DNA of 9,900 nt, from NCBI GenBank assembly GCA_002315155.1, contig DCFY01000161.1:1-9900 (forward strand), written 5' to 3'. Below the pieces are notes generated by a model. The model was not told the DNA's origin. It searched no databases and worked only from the letters and a program-made list of their open reading frames with translations. A program made the translations under genes and the position numbers. The first letter of the stretch is position 1. Every line of letters starts with the position of its first letter. The stretch is from Megamonas sp. UBA1792. GTDB taxonomy: Bacteria > Bacillota_C > Negativicutes > Selenomonadales > Selenomonadaceae. Positions 1 to 6,484 of the stretch are shown piece by piece.

Positions 1-57
1 GGCGAGAATTCTCCTGCACCTATAGACAAGGTGATTGTAAAAGAAGAAATTGGATGA
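1..57 (+). CDS. C-terminal end of an unidentified upstream gene (partial)
   Basis: Frame 1 is open from the first base to a TGA at 55-57 and would encode 18 residues ending in KVIVKEEIG. The composition (Val, Ile, Lys, Glu) is that of an ordinary soluble protein tail. It is too short to identify. Frame 3 also stays open to a TAA at 75-77, but its translation is rich in Arg and Cys and less protein-like. The terminator at 199-243 fits the end of a rightward gene here. Confidence 0.35.
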   Translation, partial: GENSPAPIDKVIVKEEIG

Positions 58-188
58 AAAAATCATTTTATCTATAAGGTAAAAATATCACCACAGAGTT
101 TTTCAAGTAAAATGAAATACTATATTGGTTTTACTAATTCATTTGCTGAAATGCAATATATCCTAAAGGTAGCAAGTTCCAACAGGTA

Positions 189-217
189 ATGACAAAAAAG
201 CCAAAATGCTATATGAT
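189..217 (+). promoter_or_regulatory. Candidate sigma-A promoter for holA, inside the terminator stem
   Basis: ATGACA (189-194, five of six to TTGACA) is followed by a 17-base spacer and TATGAT (212-217, five of six to TATAAT). The predicted start near 224 is about 50 bases before holA. The -10 box sits in the left arm of the terminator hairpin, so the match could be a by-product of that AT-rich stem. Confidence 0.35.
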
Positions 218-243
218 AAAAGATATAGCATTTTGGCTGTTTT
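199..243 (+). terminator. Intrinsic terminator upstream of holA
   Basis: A perfect 16-bp inverted repeat (199-214 with 223-238) has an 8-base loop and is followed by GTTTT. A run of A lies before the left arm, so it could also work on the minus strand. It separates the upstream gene from holA. Confidence 0.82.
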
Positions 244-272
244 ATTATAAATAGAAAAATGGGTGTAGAAAT

Positions 273-1301
273 ATGAAATATGAAGATGCCATGGCGATGA
301 TACGAAAGAGTGATTTGAAGTCGGTCTATCTAATTACAGGCGAGGAACGTTATTTGGCAGATAAAGTGGAAAAGGCATTGCTTGCAAAACTTTTACCAGA
401 GGGCACGCAGAATGCTTTGCAAAAAATCAATGGAGAAGCGGATTTAAATCAGCTTATGGGACTTATCGAGTCGGCACCATTTTTTTCGGAGAAGAATGTT
501 ATTCTGGTTCGTGGTACAAACCTTTTCAAAGAGAAAAAAAATGAGGAAAAAGCTAAGTCTTCAAAAACCGAAGAAAAATTCATTTCTATCTTAAATAATA
601 TGCCGTCGTATAGTGTCATTGTTTTTGAAATGTTGGAAAAAGCAGATAAACGGCGTAAGATCTATAAAACAATTGTCTCTTGTGGTGTGGTTGTCGAAGT
701 TGAGGCCGTTAAGCCGTGGAATATTGGCAGTTGGCTGCAGGGGAAGCTGCAGGAGATGGATAAGGAGCTGGATCGTGAAGCCTATACATATTTTACGGAA
801 GCTGTGGGGACGATGCAGCAGGTATCTCTGGGGTTTCTTGATAAAGAGTTTGATAAGCTGGCACTTTATACAACAGCGCGTCGGATTACAAAAGAAGATT
901 TGCTGCAGGTGTTTTCGAGCATGCCTGAAGTGTCGGTATTTGCGATGCTGGATGCAGTTAGTGAGCGCCATGTACAGAAGGCACTTGAACTCTTGCATCG
1001 GCAGCTTGATGATGCAGTCTATCTCCCACTGACATTAAGCCTTATCGTGCGTCATGTGCGGCAGCTTTGGCAGGCAAGGACACTTGAAGCACAGGGGTAC
1101 CATGGCAGACAACTTGCGGGCCCGATGCAGCTCAATCCGTTTATTGCCGAAAAGATTGGCCGTTACAGTCGAAACTTTAGTGAGTCTGTACTGAAAAAGG
1201 CGATGCTTTCACTAGCCGAGGCAGATTATAAATTGAAGACGGGTCAGGCTGGTGCTGAACTTTTAGAAGATGTTATTATTGGCCTTTGTATAGGGAAATA
1301 A
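273..1301 (+). CDS. holA: DNA polymerase III subunit delta
   Basis: HolA is the delta subunit of the clamp loader, which opens the beta sliding clamp and loads it onto primed DNA at the replication fork. The 342-residue product has the usual family length. The N-terminal segment around residues 19-27 (YLITGEERY) matches the first strand of the delta AAA+-like domain, which lacks a working Walker A ATP site. The charged middle and helical C-terminal collar region (about 210-342, including LSLIVRHVRQLWQAR and the closing LLEDVIIGLC) are also typical. The ATG at 273 is preceded by GGGTG at 261-265. In Firmicutes this gene (yqeN in Bacillus) lies beside rpsT on the opposite strand, as here. Its TAA overlaps the first base of the downstream terminator stem. 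Confidence 0.95.
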   Translation: MKYEDAMAMIRKSDLKSVYLITGEERYLADKVEKALLAKLLPEGTQNALQKINGEADLNQLMGLIESAPFFSEKNVILVRGTNLFKEKKNEEKAKSSKTEEKFISILNNMPSYSVIVFEMLEKADKRRKIYKTIVSCGVVVEVEAVKPWNIGSWLQGKLQEMDKELDREAYTYFTEAVGTMQQVSLGFLDKEFDKLALYTTARRITKEDLLQVFSSMPEVSVFAMLDAVSERHVQKALELLHRQLDDAVYLPLTLSLIVRHVRQLWQARTLEAQGYHGRQLAGPMQLNPFIAEKIGRYSRNFSESVLKKAMLSLAEADYKLKTGQAGAELLEDVIIGLCIGK

Positions 1302-1355
1302 AAAAGGGAAGACATTCTCATGCAGCTATGCCGCAACAGAGTGTCTTCCCTTTTT
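1301..1355. terminator. Bidirectional terminator between convergent holA and rpsT
   Basis: AAAAAGGGAAGACA (1301-1314) pairs perfectly with 1342-1355, and a G-U pair plus three more pairs extend the stem to 1318/1338. A T run follows on both strands (TTTTT at 1351-1355 on plus, and T6-A-T3 on minus). It can end holA and back up the end of rpsT. Confidence 0.88.
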
Positions 1356-1366
1356 GATGCAGTAAG

Positions 1367-1394
1367 AAAGCCTGTCCTTTTGGACAGACTTTTT
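1367..1394. terminator. Second hairpin terminator downstream of rpsT
   Basis: CTGTCC (1372-1377) pairs with GGACAG (1382-1387) across a TTTT loop, and AAAG/CTTT extends the stem past one mismatch. The plus strand has the better T run (1390-1394); on minus the tail is CTTTCTT. It begins about 20 bases past the rpsT stop, forming a tandem pair with the stronger hairpin. Confidence 0.65.
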
Positions 1395-1412
1395 ATTGTA
1401 CATCATGTAAAA

Positions 1413-1679
1413 TTATTTAGCCATGGCATTAATTTTGCGAGCTAAACGAGATTTTTTACGGCCTGCAGCGTTTTTATGATAAACACGGCTAGCAGCAGCC
1501 TGATCGATTGTTTTGCAGGCAACGATAAGGAGGGCTTTCGCTTCGTCTACGTTTCCGGCTTCAACAGCGTCGAGGACTTTGCGGGACGTTGTCCTAACAA
1601 CGGATTTCGCAGCAAAGTTTCTAGCATGGCGTTTAGCGTCAGATTTTACACTAAGAATGGATGCTTTAATATTTGGCAA
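1413..1679 (-). CDS. rpsT: 30S ribosomal protein S20
   Basis: S20 is a small basic primary-binding protein that contacts 16S rRNA early in 30S assembly. From the TTG at 1679-1677 the product is 88 residues and begins MPNIKASILSVKSDAKR, matching the conserved S20 N-terminus. The end (HKNAAGRKKSRLARKINAM) is the family signature. The open frame extends to a GTG at 1688, but that GTG lies inside the Shine-Dalgarno AAGGGGGTG (1694-1686), which sits at ideal distance from the TTG. The TTG is therefore the true start. E. coli rpsT also uses UUG, where the weak start is tied to autogenous control. The gene is monocistronic, convergent with holA and divergent from lepA. Confidence 0.96.
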   Translation of the reverse strand: MPNIKASILSVKSDAKRHARNFAAKSVVRTTSRKVLDAVEAGNVDEAKALLIVACKTIDQAAASRVYHKNAAGRKKSRLARKINAMAK

Positions 1680-1693
1680 GTATTTCACCCCCT

Positions 1694-1706
1694 TAACAAT
1701 TTGTTA
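1694..1706. promoter_or_regulatory. 13-bp palindrome at the rpsT transcript start
   Basis: TAACAA-T-TTGTTA is a perfect dyad lying at about +1 to +13 of the predicted rpsT transcript and touching the Shine-Dalgarno sequence. It could be an operator or a weak RNA hairpin near the ribosome binding site. It may also be chance in AT-rich DNA. Confidence 0.3.
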
Positions 1707-1713
1707 CCTAAGT

Positions 1714-1742
1714 ATTCTAGCATGGGGAGGATGAAAAAGCAA
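1714..1742 (-). promoter_or_regulatory. rpsT promoter
   Basis: Reading the minus strand, TTGCTT (1742-1737), a 17-base spacer and TAGAAT (1719-1714) form a good sigma-A promoter. The start would fall near 1707, about 28 bases before the TTG codon. Confidence 0.65.
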
Positions 1743-1768
1743 GACCCTATTTTGGCCGAATGTATCTC

Positions 1769-1798
1769 TTGCTACAGAGCCTGCGAAAATGATATAAT
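1769..1798 (+). promoter_or_regulatory. lepA-hemW promoter
   Basis: TTGCTA (1769-1774), an 18-base spacer and a perfect TATAAT (1793-1798) precede lepA. The start would be near 1805, giving a leader of about 30 bases with the AGGAGG at 1826-1831. It is back to back with the rpsT promoter. Confidence 0.68.
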
Positions 1799-1836
1799 GA
1801 AAGTTAGTATTCGCAAGTAGATTGCAGGAGGAAAAC

Positions 1837-3633
1837 ATGCAGACAAAAAATATTCGTAATTTCTCGATTATCGCTCATATCGATCATGGCAAATCGACGA
1901 TTGCCGACCGCCTTATAGAATATACAGGAACTTTATCCAAGCGTGAAATGGAAGCACAGGTTCTCGATACCATGGATCTTGAACGTGAACGCGGTATCAC
2001 GATTAAAGCACAAACCGTACGGCTTGATTATACAGGTGAGGACGGCGAGCTGTATGAGCTTAATCTTATCGATACACCGGGTCATGTCGATTTCACATAT
2101 GAGGTGTCACGCAGCCTTGCGGCCTGTGAGGGCGCATTGCTTGTTGTTGATGCAGCACAGGGCGTCGAAGCGCAGACTCTGGCTAATGTGTATATGGCCC
2201 TTGAACACAATCTGGAAATCATTCCAGTCATCAATAAAATCGATTTACCAAACGCTGACCCGGAAAAAGTGAAGCAGGAAATTGAGGATGTCATTGGTCT
2301 TGATACATCCGATGCGGTATTTGCATCCGCGAAGGCAGGCATTGGTATTAAAGAAATTCTTGACAAGGTCGTGGAAAAAGTTCCAGCACCGTCAGGTGAT
2401 GACAACAAGCCTTTGACAGCGCTTATATTTGACTCATACTTTGATCCGTACAAAGGAGTTATTGCACATATTCGCGTAATGGATGGCTGCATTAAAAAAG
2501 GCATGATGCTTAGAATGATGGCAACTGGTAAAAACTTTGAAGTAACCGATGTTGGCTGTTTTAAGCCGGCACCAGTGAATATGGAAAAACTTAGTGCCGG
2601 ACAAGTTGGCTTTGTCGCAGGCAGTCTTAAAAATGTAAAAGATGTGCGTGTCGGTGACACGGTAACTTCTATGGAAAACCCGGCAGCAAAAGCCTTGGAA
2701 GGTTATCGTGGTGTAAATCCAATGGTTTATTGCGGTCTCTATCCAGTCGATAGTGCTGACTATGATAACCTGAAGGATGCACTCGAAAAATTGCAGCTTA
2801 ATGATGCAGCACTCGTGTTTGAACCGGAAACTTCAATGGCGCTTGGCTTTGGCTATCGCTGCGGCTTCCTTGGGCTTCTTCATATGGATGTTGTACAGGA
2901 GCGTCTTGAGCGCGAGTACGATCTCAGACTCATTACAACAGCACCGAGTGTAATTTATCATGTACACAAAACGAATGGCGAGATGCTTAAGATCGATAAT
3001 CCATCGAAACTGCCACCGGCAACGGAAGTCGAGTTTATTGAAGAACCGTATGTTAAGGCAACGGTTATTGTGCCTAATGATTATGTTGGTGCAGTCATGG
3101 AAATATCACAGGAAAAGCGCGGTGAGTTCAAGAATATGGATTATCTTGATGTGAATCGTGTCATGATCACATATCATATTCCTCTCAGCGAGATTATTTA
3201 TGATTATTTCGATCGTCTGAAGTCAGCGACGCGCGGTTATGCTTCGCTTGATTATGAGCTTGTTGATTATAAACAGTCGAAACTCGTGAAGCTTGATATC
3301 CTTTTGAATGCAGAGCCGGTTGATGCGCTTTCAATTATCGTGCATACGGAACGTGCGGCAGCACGTGGCCGCCAGCTTGCTGCGAAGCTCAAAGAAATCA
3401 TTCCTCAGCAGATGTTTGAAATTCCGATACAGGCAGCTGTCGGCAGCAAGATCATTGCACGTGAAAATGTCAGGGCAATGCGCAAAGATGTTCTGGCAAA
3501 ATGCTATGGCGGCGATATTTCACGAAAGCGCAAGTTGCTCGAAAAACAAAAAGAAGGAAAAAAACGCATGAAGTCGGTTGGTAATGTTGAGGTGCCACAG
3601 GAAGCCTTTATGGCGATTCTAAAGATAGACTGA
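1837..3633 (+). CDS. lepA: Elongation factor 4 (LepA), ribosome-associated GTPase
   Basis: LepA/EF4 is a translational GTPase that binds the ribosome and affects translocation and ribosome biogenesis under stress. The 598-residue length matches the family. All G motifs are present: AHIDHGKS (13-20), ERGIT (51-55), DTPGH (79-83), NKID (133-136) and SAK (164-166). The LepA-specific C-terminal domain is seen in [20 protein letters not shown] near the end, which separates it from EF-G. The frame is open to a TTG at 1822, but that codon directly precedes the AGGAGG (1826-1831), which is placed correctly for the ATG at 1837. The mature start [19 protein letters not shown] also fits the family. Its TGA overlaps the hemW ATG by one base. 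Confidence 0.98.
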   Translation: MQTKNIRNFSIIAHIDHGKSTIADRLIEYTGTLSKREMEAQVLDTMDLERERGITIKAQTVRLDYTGEDGELYELNLIDTPGHVDFTYEVSRSLAACEGALLVVDAAQGVEAQTLANVYMALEHNLEIIPVINKIDLPNADPEKVKQEIEDVIGLDTSDAVFASAKAGIGIKEILDKVVEKVPAPSGDDNKPLTALIFDSYFDPYKGVIAHIRVMDGCIKKGMMLRMMATGKNFEVTDVGCFKPAPVNMEKLSAGQVGFVAGSLKNVKDVRVGDTVTSMENPAAKALEGYRGVNPMVYCGLYPVDSADYDNLKDALEKLQLNDAALVFEPETSMALGFGYRCGFLGLLHMDVVQERLEREYDLRLITTAPSVIYHVHKTNGEMLKIDNPSKLPPATEVEFIEEPYVKATVIVPNDYVGAVMEISQEKRGEFKNMDYLDVNRVMITYHIPLSEIIYDYFDRLKSATRGYASLDYELVDYKQSKLVKLDILLNAEPVDALSIIVHTERAAARGRQLAAKLKEIIPQQMFEIPIQAAVGSKIIARENVRAMRKDVLAKCYGGDISRKRKLLEKQKEGKKRMKSVGNVEVPQEAFMAILKID

Positions 3634-4763
3634 TGAACTACGGCGTTTATATACACATTCCGTTTTGCCGGAAAAAGTGTTTTTATTGTGATTTTCCTTC
3701 TTTTGCCGGAAAAGAAAAGTACATGGAGGACTATGTTGCTGCCCTCTGCCGCGAAATAACGATGCAGGGGGCTCTTTTACCAGGCAAAGCGGTAACTGTT
3801 TATATTGGCGGTGGTACACCGACGACTTTGCCTCTGAAATTGCTGGAAAAAATTATTGTACAACTTAGGGCGTCCTTTGAGATTGTTAATGACAATGAGT
3901 TTACAATTGAGGTGAATCCGGGAACGGTTACCCTGGCGATACTTGAACGTCTTCATGAACTTGGTGTGAACCGTCTGAGTATAGGAGTTCAGAGCTTTAA
4001 CGATAATCTTTTACAGCGTATCGGACGTGTGCATACGGCAGATACTGCAAGATATGCTGTTCTTATGGCACGGCAAGCAGGTTTTGCAAATGTCAGTATT
4101 GATCTTATGTATGGATTACCGGGGCAGACGCTGACGATACTCGAAGAAAGCGTCATGCAGGCGTTTGAACTCGATCTACAGCACATTTCAATTTATGGAC
4201 TACAGGTGGAAGAAGACACAGTGTTTTCCCGGCAGAGAGATATGGGCAAACTTGATCTGCCGGATGAAGATCAAGTTGAGCAGATGTATGATTATATGGT
4301 ATATGTATTGCCAAAACATGGCTATGCACGCTATGAAATATCAAATTTTGCTCGGCCGGGTTTTGCAAGCCGTCATAATATGAGCTATTGGCAGAATGTG
4401 CCGTATGTTGGTCTTGGTGCCGCAGCACATTCGTACTATAACGGGCATCGTCTGGCAAATCTGCAGGATATTTCTGCTTATATTGCAAAGCTGCAGAAAG
4501 GTGAGGCGGTTTCCTTTGAGGAGGAGATCATCACCTCGGAAATTTCAATGGAAGAATTTTGCTTTCTTGCACTGAGAACGACAAAAGGTATCGATAAGGC
4601 AGCGTTTTCTGCTGCGTTTCATTGCATGATTGAATCGGTTTACAGTGATGTGATTGCAGCGATGAAGAGCAAGGGGCTGCTTGTTGATGAAGGTGGATGG
4701 ATACACCTTACGCCGCTTGGCATGAAGTATGGGAATATCGTGTTTGAAGCATTTTTGTTGTGA
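3633..4763 (+). CDS. hemW: Radical SAM heme chaperone HemW (HemN-like)
   Basis: HemW binds heme and a radical-SAM 4Fe-4S cluster and is thought to deliver heme to target proteins such as respiratory enzymes. The cluster motif is C12-x3-C16-x2-C19 followed by Asp-Phe. True HemN coproporphyrinogen dehydrogenase has an extra Cys (CxxxCxxCxC), so this is HemW. Other landmarks are GGGTPT (59-64), EVNPGT (93-98), IGVQSF (117-122), DLMYGLPGQT (157-166), YEISNFA (234-240), RHN (247-249) and GLGAAAHS (260-267), then a HemN C-terminal domain. The 376-residue length is normal. The start overlaps the lepA stop (TGATG) with no clear Shine-Dalgarno, which suggests translational coupling. lepA-hemW is a common Firmicute pair. 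Older annotations call it HemN. Confidence 0.95.
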   Translation: MNYGVYIHIPFCRKKCFYCDFPSFAGKEKYMEDYVAALCREITMQGALLPGKAVTVYIGGGTPTTLPLKLLEKIIVQLRASFEIVNDNEFTIEVNPGTVTLAILERLHELGVNRLSIGVQSFNDNLLQRIGRVHTADTARYAVLMARQAGFANVSIDLMYGLPGQTLTILEESVMQAFELDLQHISIYGLQVEEDTVFSRQRDMGKLDLPDEDQVEQMYDYMVYVLPKHGYARYEISNFARPGFASRHNMSYWQNVPYVGLGAAAHSYYNGHRLANLQDISAYIAKLQKGEAVSFEEEIITSEISMEEFCFLALRTTKGIDKAAFSAAFHCMIESVYSDVIAAMKSKGLLVDEGGWIHLTPLGMKYGNIVFEAFLL

Positions 4764-4779
4764 AAGAATATTTTTATGG

Positions 4780-4820
4780 AAGCACTTGCTTGAAATAAAC
4801 CTTGGCAAGTGCTTTTTGTT
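4780..4820 (+). terminator. Terminator of the lepA-hemW unit
   Basis: AAGCACTTGC (4780-4789) pairs with GCAAGTGCTT (4805-4814), with a 15-base loop and a TTTTTGTTT tail. It lies 17 bases after the hemW stop and insulates the next gene. Confidence 0.86.
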
Positions 4821-4839
4821 TATAAAAATGTAAAATTAC

Positions 4840-4870
4840 TTGACATGGAGTGGACTCAAAGGAGTAAACT
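4840..4870 (+). promoter_or_regulatory. Promoter with 19-bp spacer and dyad, MerR-type candidate
   Basis: A perfect TTGACA (4840-4845) and TAAACT (4865-4870) are separated by 19 bases instead of 17. GAGT-GG-ACTC (4848-4857) forms a dyad just after the -35 box. Over-long spacers with an internal dyad are the hallmark of promoters activated by MerR-family regulators. No such regulator is in the window. An alternative -10, TACAAT (4871-4876), is too far from this -35. Confidence 0.5.
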
Positions 4871-4905
4871 TACAATAAAGGCAATAGAGGATGGAGTGTA
4901 TCTGA

Positions 4906-6225
4906 ATGGAGCGACAGGGTAAAGTATGTTCGAGAAGAAAATTTATAAAAATTGCTGGCGGTATAGTTGTTGGAGTGGGCGGCCTTTATGCATTTTTACC
5001 GGAGCTGCGTTTCTTGTCACAAAAGACGGTGCGCTCAGCTAAGGCGGCAATCGTTGGATGTTATTTGCCGCTGGGAGATACAGAGCCTTATATTCGTCAG
5101 GTTATTACGAGGAATAGCATGGATTCACGGACGATCATGTGGCAATCAGAACAAAGAGAACAGGAGCCGATACTGGAATATCGTGTCAGAGGGACAGATG
5201 CAACAGAATCATGCCAGGTGGCGAATGAAAAATTCACAGATGATAATGTAACTGTATATCTGTACACGACGGTATTGAAAGGATTACAACCAGCAACGCA
5301 ATATGAATATCGTATTGGCTGCGATAACAAGCGCAGTGAATGGTACAATCTGACAACGGCGAATAAAGGTGAATTTAAGGCCTTAATCTTTCCTGACTCG
5401 CAGTCGAATGATTATACTGATTGGAGAAATTTGGCACAGCTTGCCTACCAAGTGAATCCTGAAACAGCGTTCTTTATCAATATGGGTGATCTTGTCGATA
5501 ATGGGGAGGACCATACACAGTGGCAGGCTTGGTTCAATGCAGTGGGCGGGATTATTGATACGATTCCGGTTGCGCCAGTCATGGGGAATCATGAAACGTA
5601 TACGAAAGATTGGAAAGTACGCATGCCGGAAGCTTATTTGCATCACTTTAACCTGCCGGAAAATGGTGATGATTTACGTAAAAATCAGTACTATTCTTTT
5701 GATTATGGTGATGTGCATTTTATAGTTCTTAATACGCAGATCGATGAAATGGAAACGTTCCAGCCAGGGCTTTTAGAAGAAGAACAAGCATGGTTCAAAG
5801 CCGATATTACTAAGACACAGAAAAAATGGAAAATTATTCTCATGCATAAGGATGTTCTACAATATGCGAATAAGAGACGAACGGATCGTTCGTCAGGTAT
5901 TTCTGATATAGGTCGTGTATTCATGCCACTCTTTGATAAATATAATGTGGATGTTGTACTGACTGCACATTTGCATACATATCGTCGCCGTGATCACATT
6001 TATAATTTTCAGCCAGACACAAAAGGTCCGCTTTATATTATCACAGGCGTCGCCGGCAATGTCCGGTATCCGAATCTATGGGAGGATCACCCTTTTGATA
6101 AGGTAAAAGCACCCCAGCCCGAGACAGATAACTTCATGACATTGGAAGCATCCTTTGACAGGCTGCGTCTTGCTGCTTTTTTACCAAATGGCAATGAAAT
6201 CGATCATGTTGAGTTGCGTAAGTGA
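4906..6225 (+). CDS. Tat-exported calcineurin-like metallophosphoesterase, purple-acid-phosphatase-like
   Basis: This 439-residue protein is probably an exported phosphomonoesterase or phosphodiesterase; the substrate is unknown. The N-terminus carries a twin-arginine motif, S9-R10-R11-K12-F13-I14-K15, then a glycine-rich hydrophobic stretch (16-32), so folded, metal-loaded export by Tat is expected. Residues about 60-150 resemble the Fn3-like N-terminal domain of purple acid phosphatases (GLQPATQYEYRIG at 126-138). The catalytic domain shows D164, GDLVDNG (194-200), GNHE (227-230), H314 and AHLHTYRRR (354-362), the five metal-ligand blocks of the calcineurin superfamily. The GDxxY tyrosine that makes purple acid phosphatases purple is replaced by Asp198. 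The ATG at 4906 has GGAG at 4893-4896. It has its own promoter and does not belong to the usual hemW-hrcA neighbourhood. Confidence 0.88.
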   Translation: MERQGKVCSRRKFIKIAGGIVVGVGGLYAFLPELRFLSQKTVRSAKAAIVGCYLPLGDTEPYIRQVITRNSMDSRTIMWQSEQREQEPILEYRVRGTDATESCQVANEKFTDDNVTVYLYTTVLKGLQPATQYEYRIGCDNKRSEWYNLTTANKGEFKALIFPDSQSNDYTDWRNLAQLAYQVNPETAFFINMGDLVDNGEDHTQWQAWFNAVGGIIDTIPVAPVMGNHETYTKDWKVRMPEAYLHHFNLPENGDDLRKNQYYSFDYGDVHFIVLNTQIDEMETFQPGLLEEEQAWFKADITKTQKKWKIILMHKDVLQYANKRRTDRSSGISDIGRVFMPLFDKYNVDVVLTAHLHTYRRRDHIYNFQPDTKGPLYIITGVAGNVRYPNLWEDHPFDKVKAPQPETDNFMTLEASFDRLRLAAFLPNGNEIDHVELRK

Positions 6226-6258
6226 GGTTGATTTCGAAAGAACAGAGATGAATGTGGT

Positions 6259-6275
6259 ACAGCACACTGTGCTGT
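6259..6275. repeat. Perfect 8-bp inverted repeat between the phosphatase and reductase genes
   Basis: ACAGCACA-C-TGTGCTGT is a perfect dyad centred on 6267. The transcript could fold it as a 6-bp stem with a 5-base loop, but no T run follows (TATAAAAT), so it is a poor terminator. A second small dyad, ATACA-TGG-TGTAT, lies at 6284-6296. An operator site is possible. Confidence 0.45.
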
Positions 6276-6351
6276 TATAAAATATACATGGTGTATGGAG
6301 CAGGTGAGGGGTTGTTCAATAAAATTGCGAATAACAAGGCGGGTGATTTTC

Positions 6352-6378
6352 ATGAGCAAAAGTAGTAGTGAGAAATAA
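6352..6378 (+). CDS. Possible 8-residue micro-ORF / leader peptide
   Basis: ATG at 6352 opens MSKSSSEK and stops at TAA 6376-6378. AAGGCGGGTG (6336-6345) is a fair Shine-Dalgarno with good spacing, which is the main reason to mention it. A weak dyad, TTGTT (6312-6316) with AACAA (6333-6337), lies just before it. It may be a leader peptide for the reductase, the stub of a decayed gene, or chance. No function can be assigned. Confidence 0.2.
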   Translation: MSKSSSEK

Positions 6379-6459
6379 ATATAGAAGGCTTCTGCAATTT
6401 TAAGAGGATTGGCCAGGAAAAATTGGTCATACAGGAAGTTTATGAAATAAGAAGATGCA

Positions 6460-6465
6460 TATAAT
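6460..6465 (+). promoter_or_regulatory. Possible -10 box for the aldo/keto reductase
   Basis: A perfect TATAAT lies 19 bases before the ATG at 6485, and transcription would start near 6472. No good -35 hexamer is seen at normal distance (GTTTAT at 6438-6443 is poor), so use may need an activator or the match may be chance. Confidence 0.3.
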
Positions 6466-6484
6466 AGAGAAGGCAGGGATATAG

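Noticed and set aside
58..188. AT-rich gap before holA as a riboswitch or small RNA
   Set aside because: Only weak short pairings are visible and there is no recognisable conserved RNA motif.
1476..1820. Plus-strand open frame of 114 codons across rpsT and its upstream region
   Set aside because: It is antisense to rpsT, runs through both divergent promoters, and has no ribosome binding site or family resemblance.
1822..1836. TTG at 1822 as the lepA start
   Set aside because: It would place the AGGAGG ribosome binding site inside the coding region; the ATG at 1837 has ideal spacing and the conserved N-terminus.
2082..2660. Minus-strand open frame of 192 codons inside lepA
   Set aside because: It is antisense to highly conserved LepA codons, has Ser/Thr-rich composition typical of a shadow frame, and lacks any recognisable domain.
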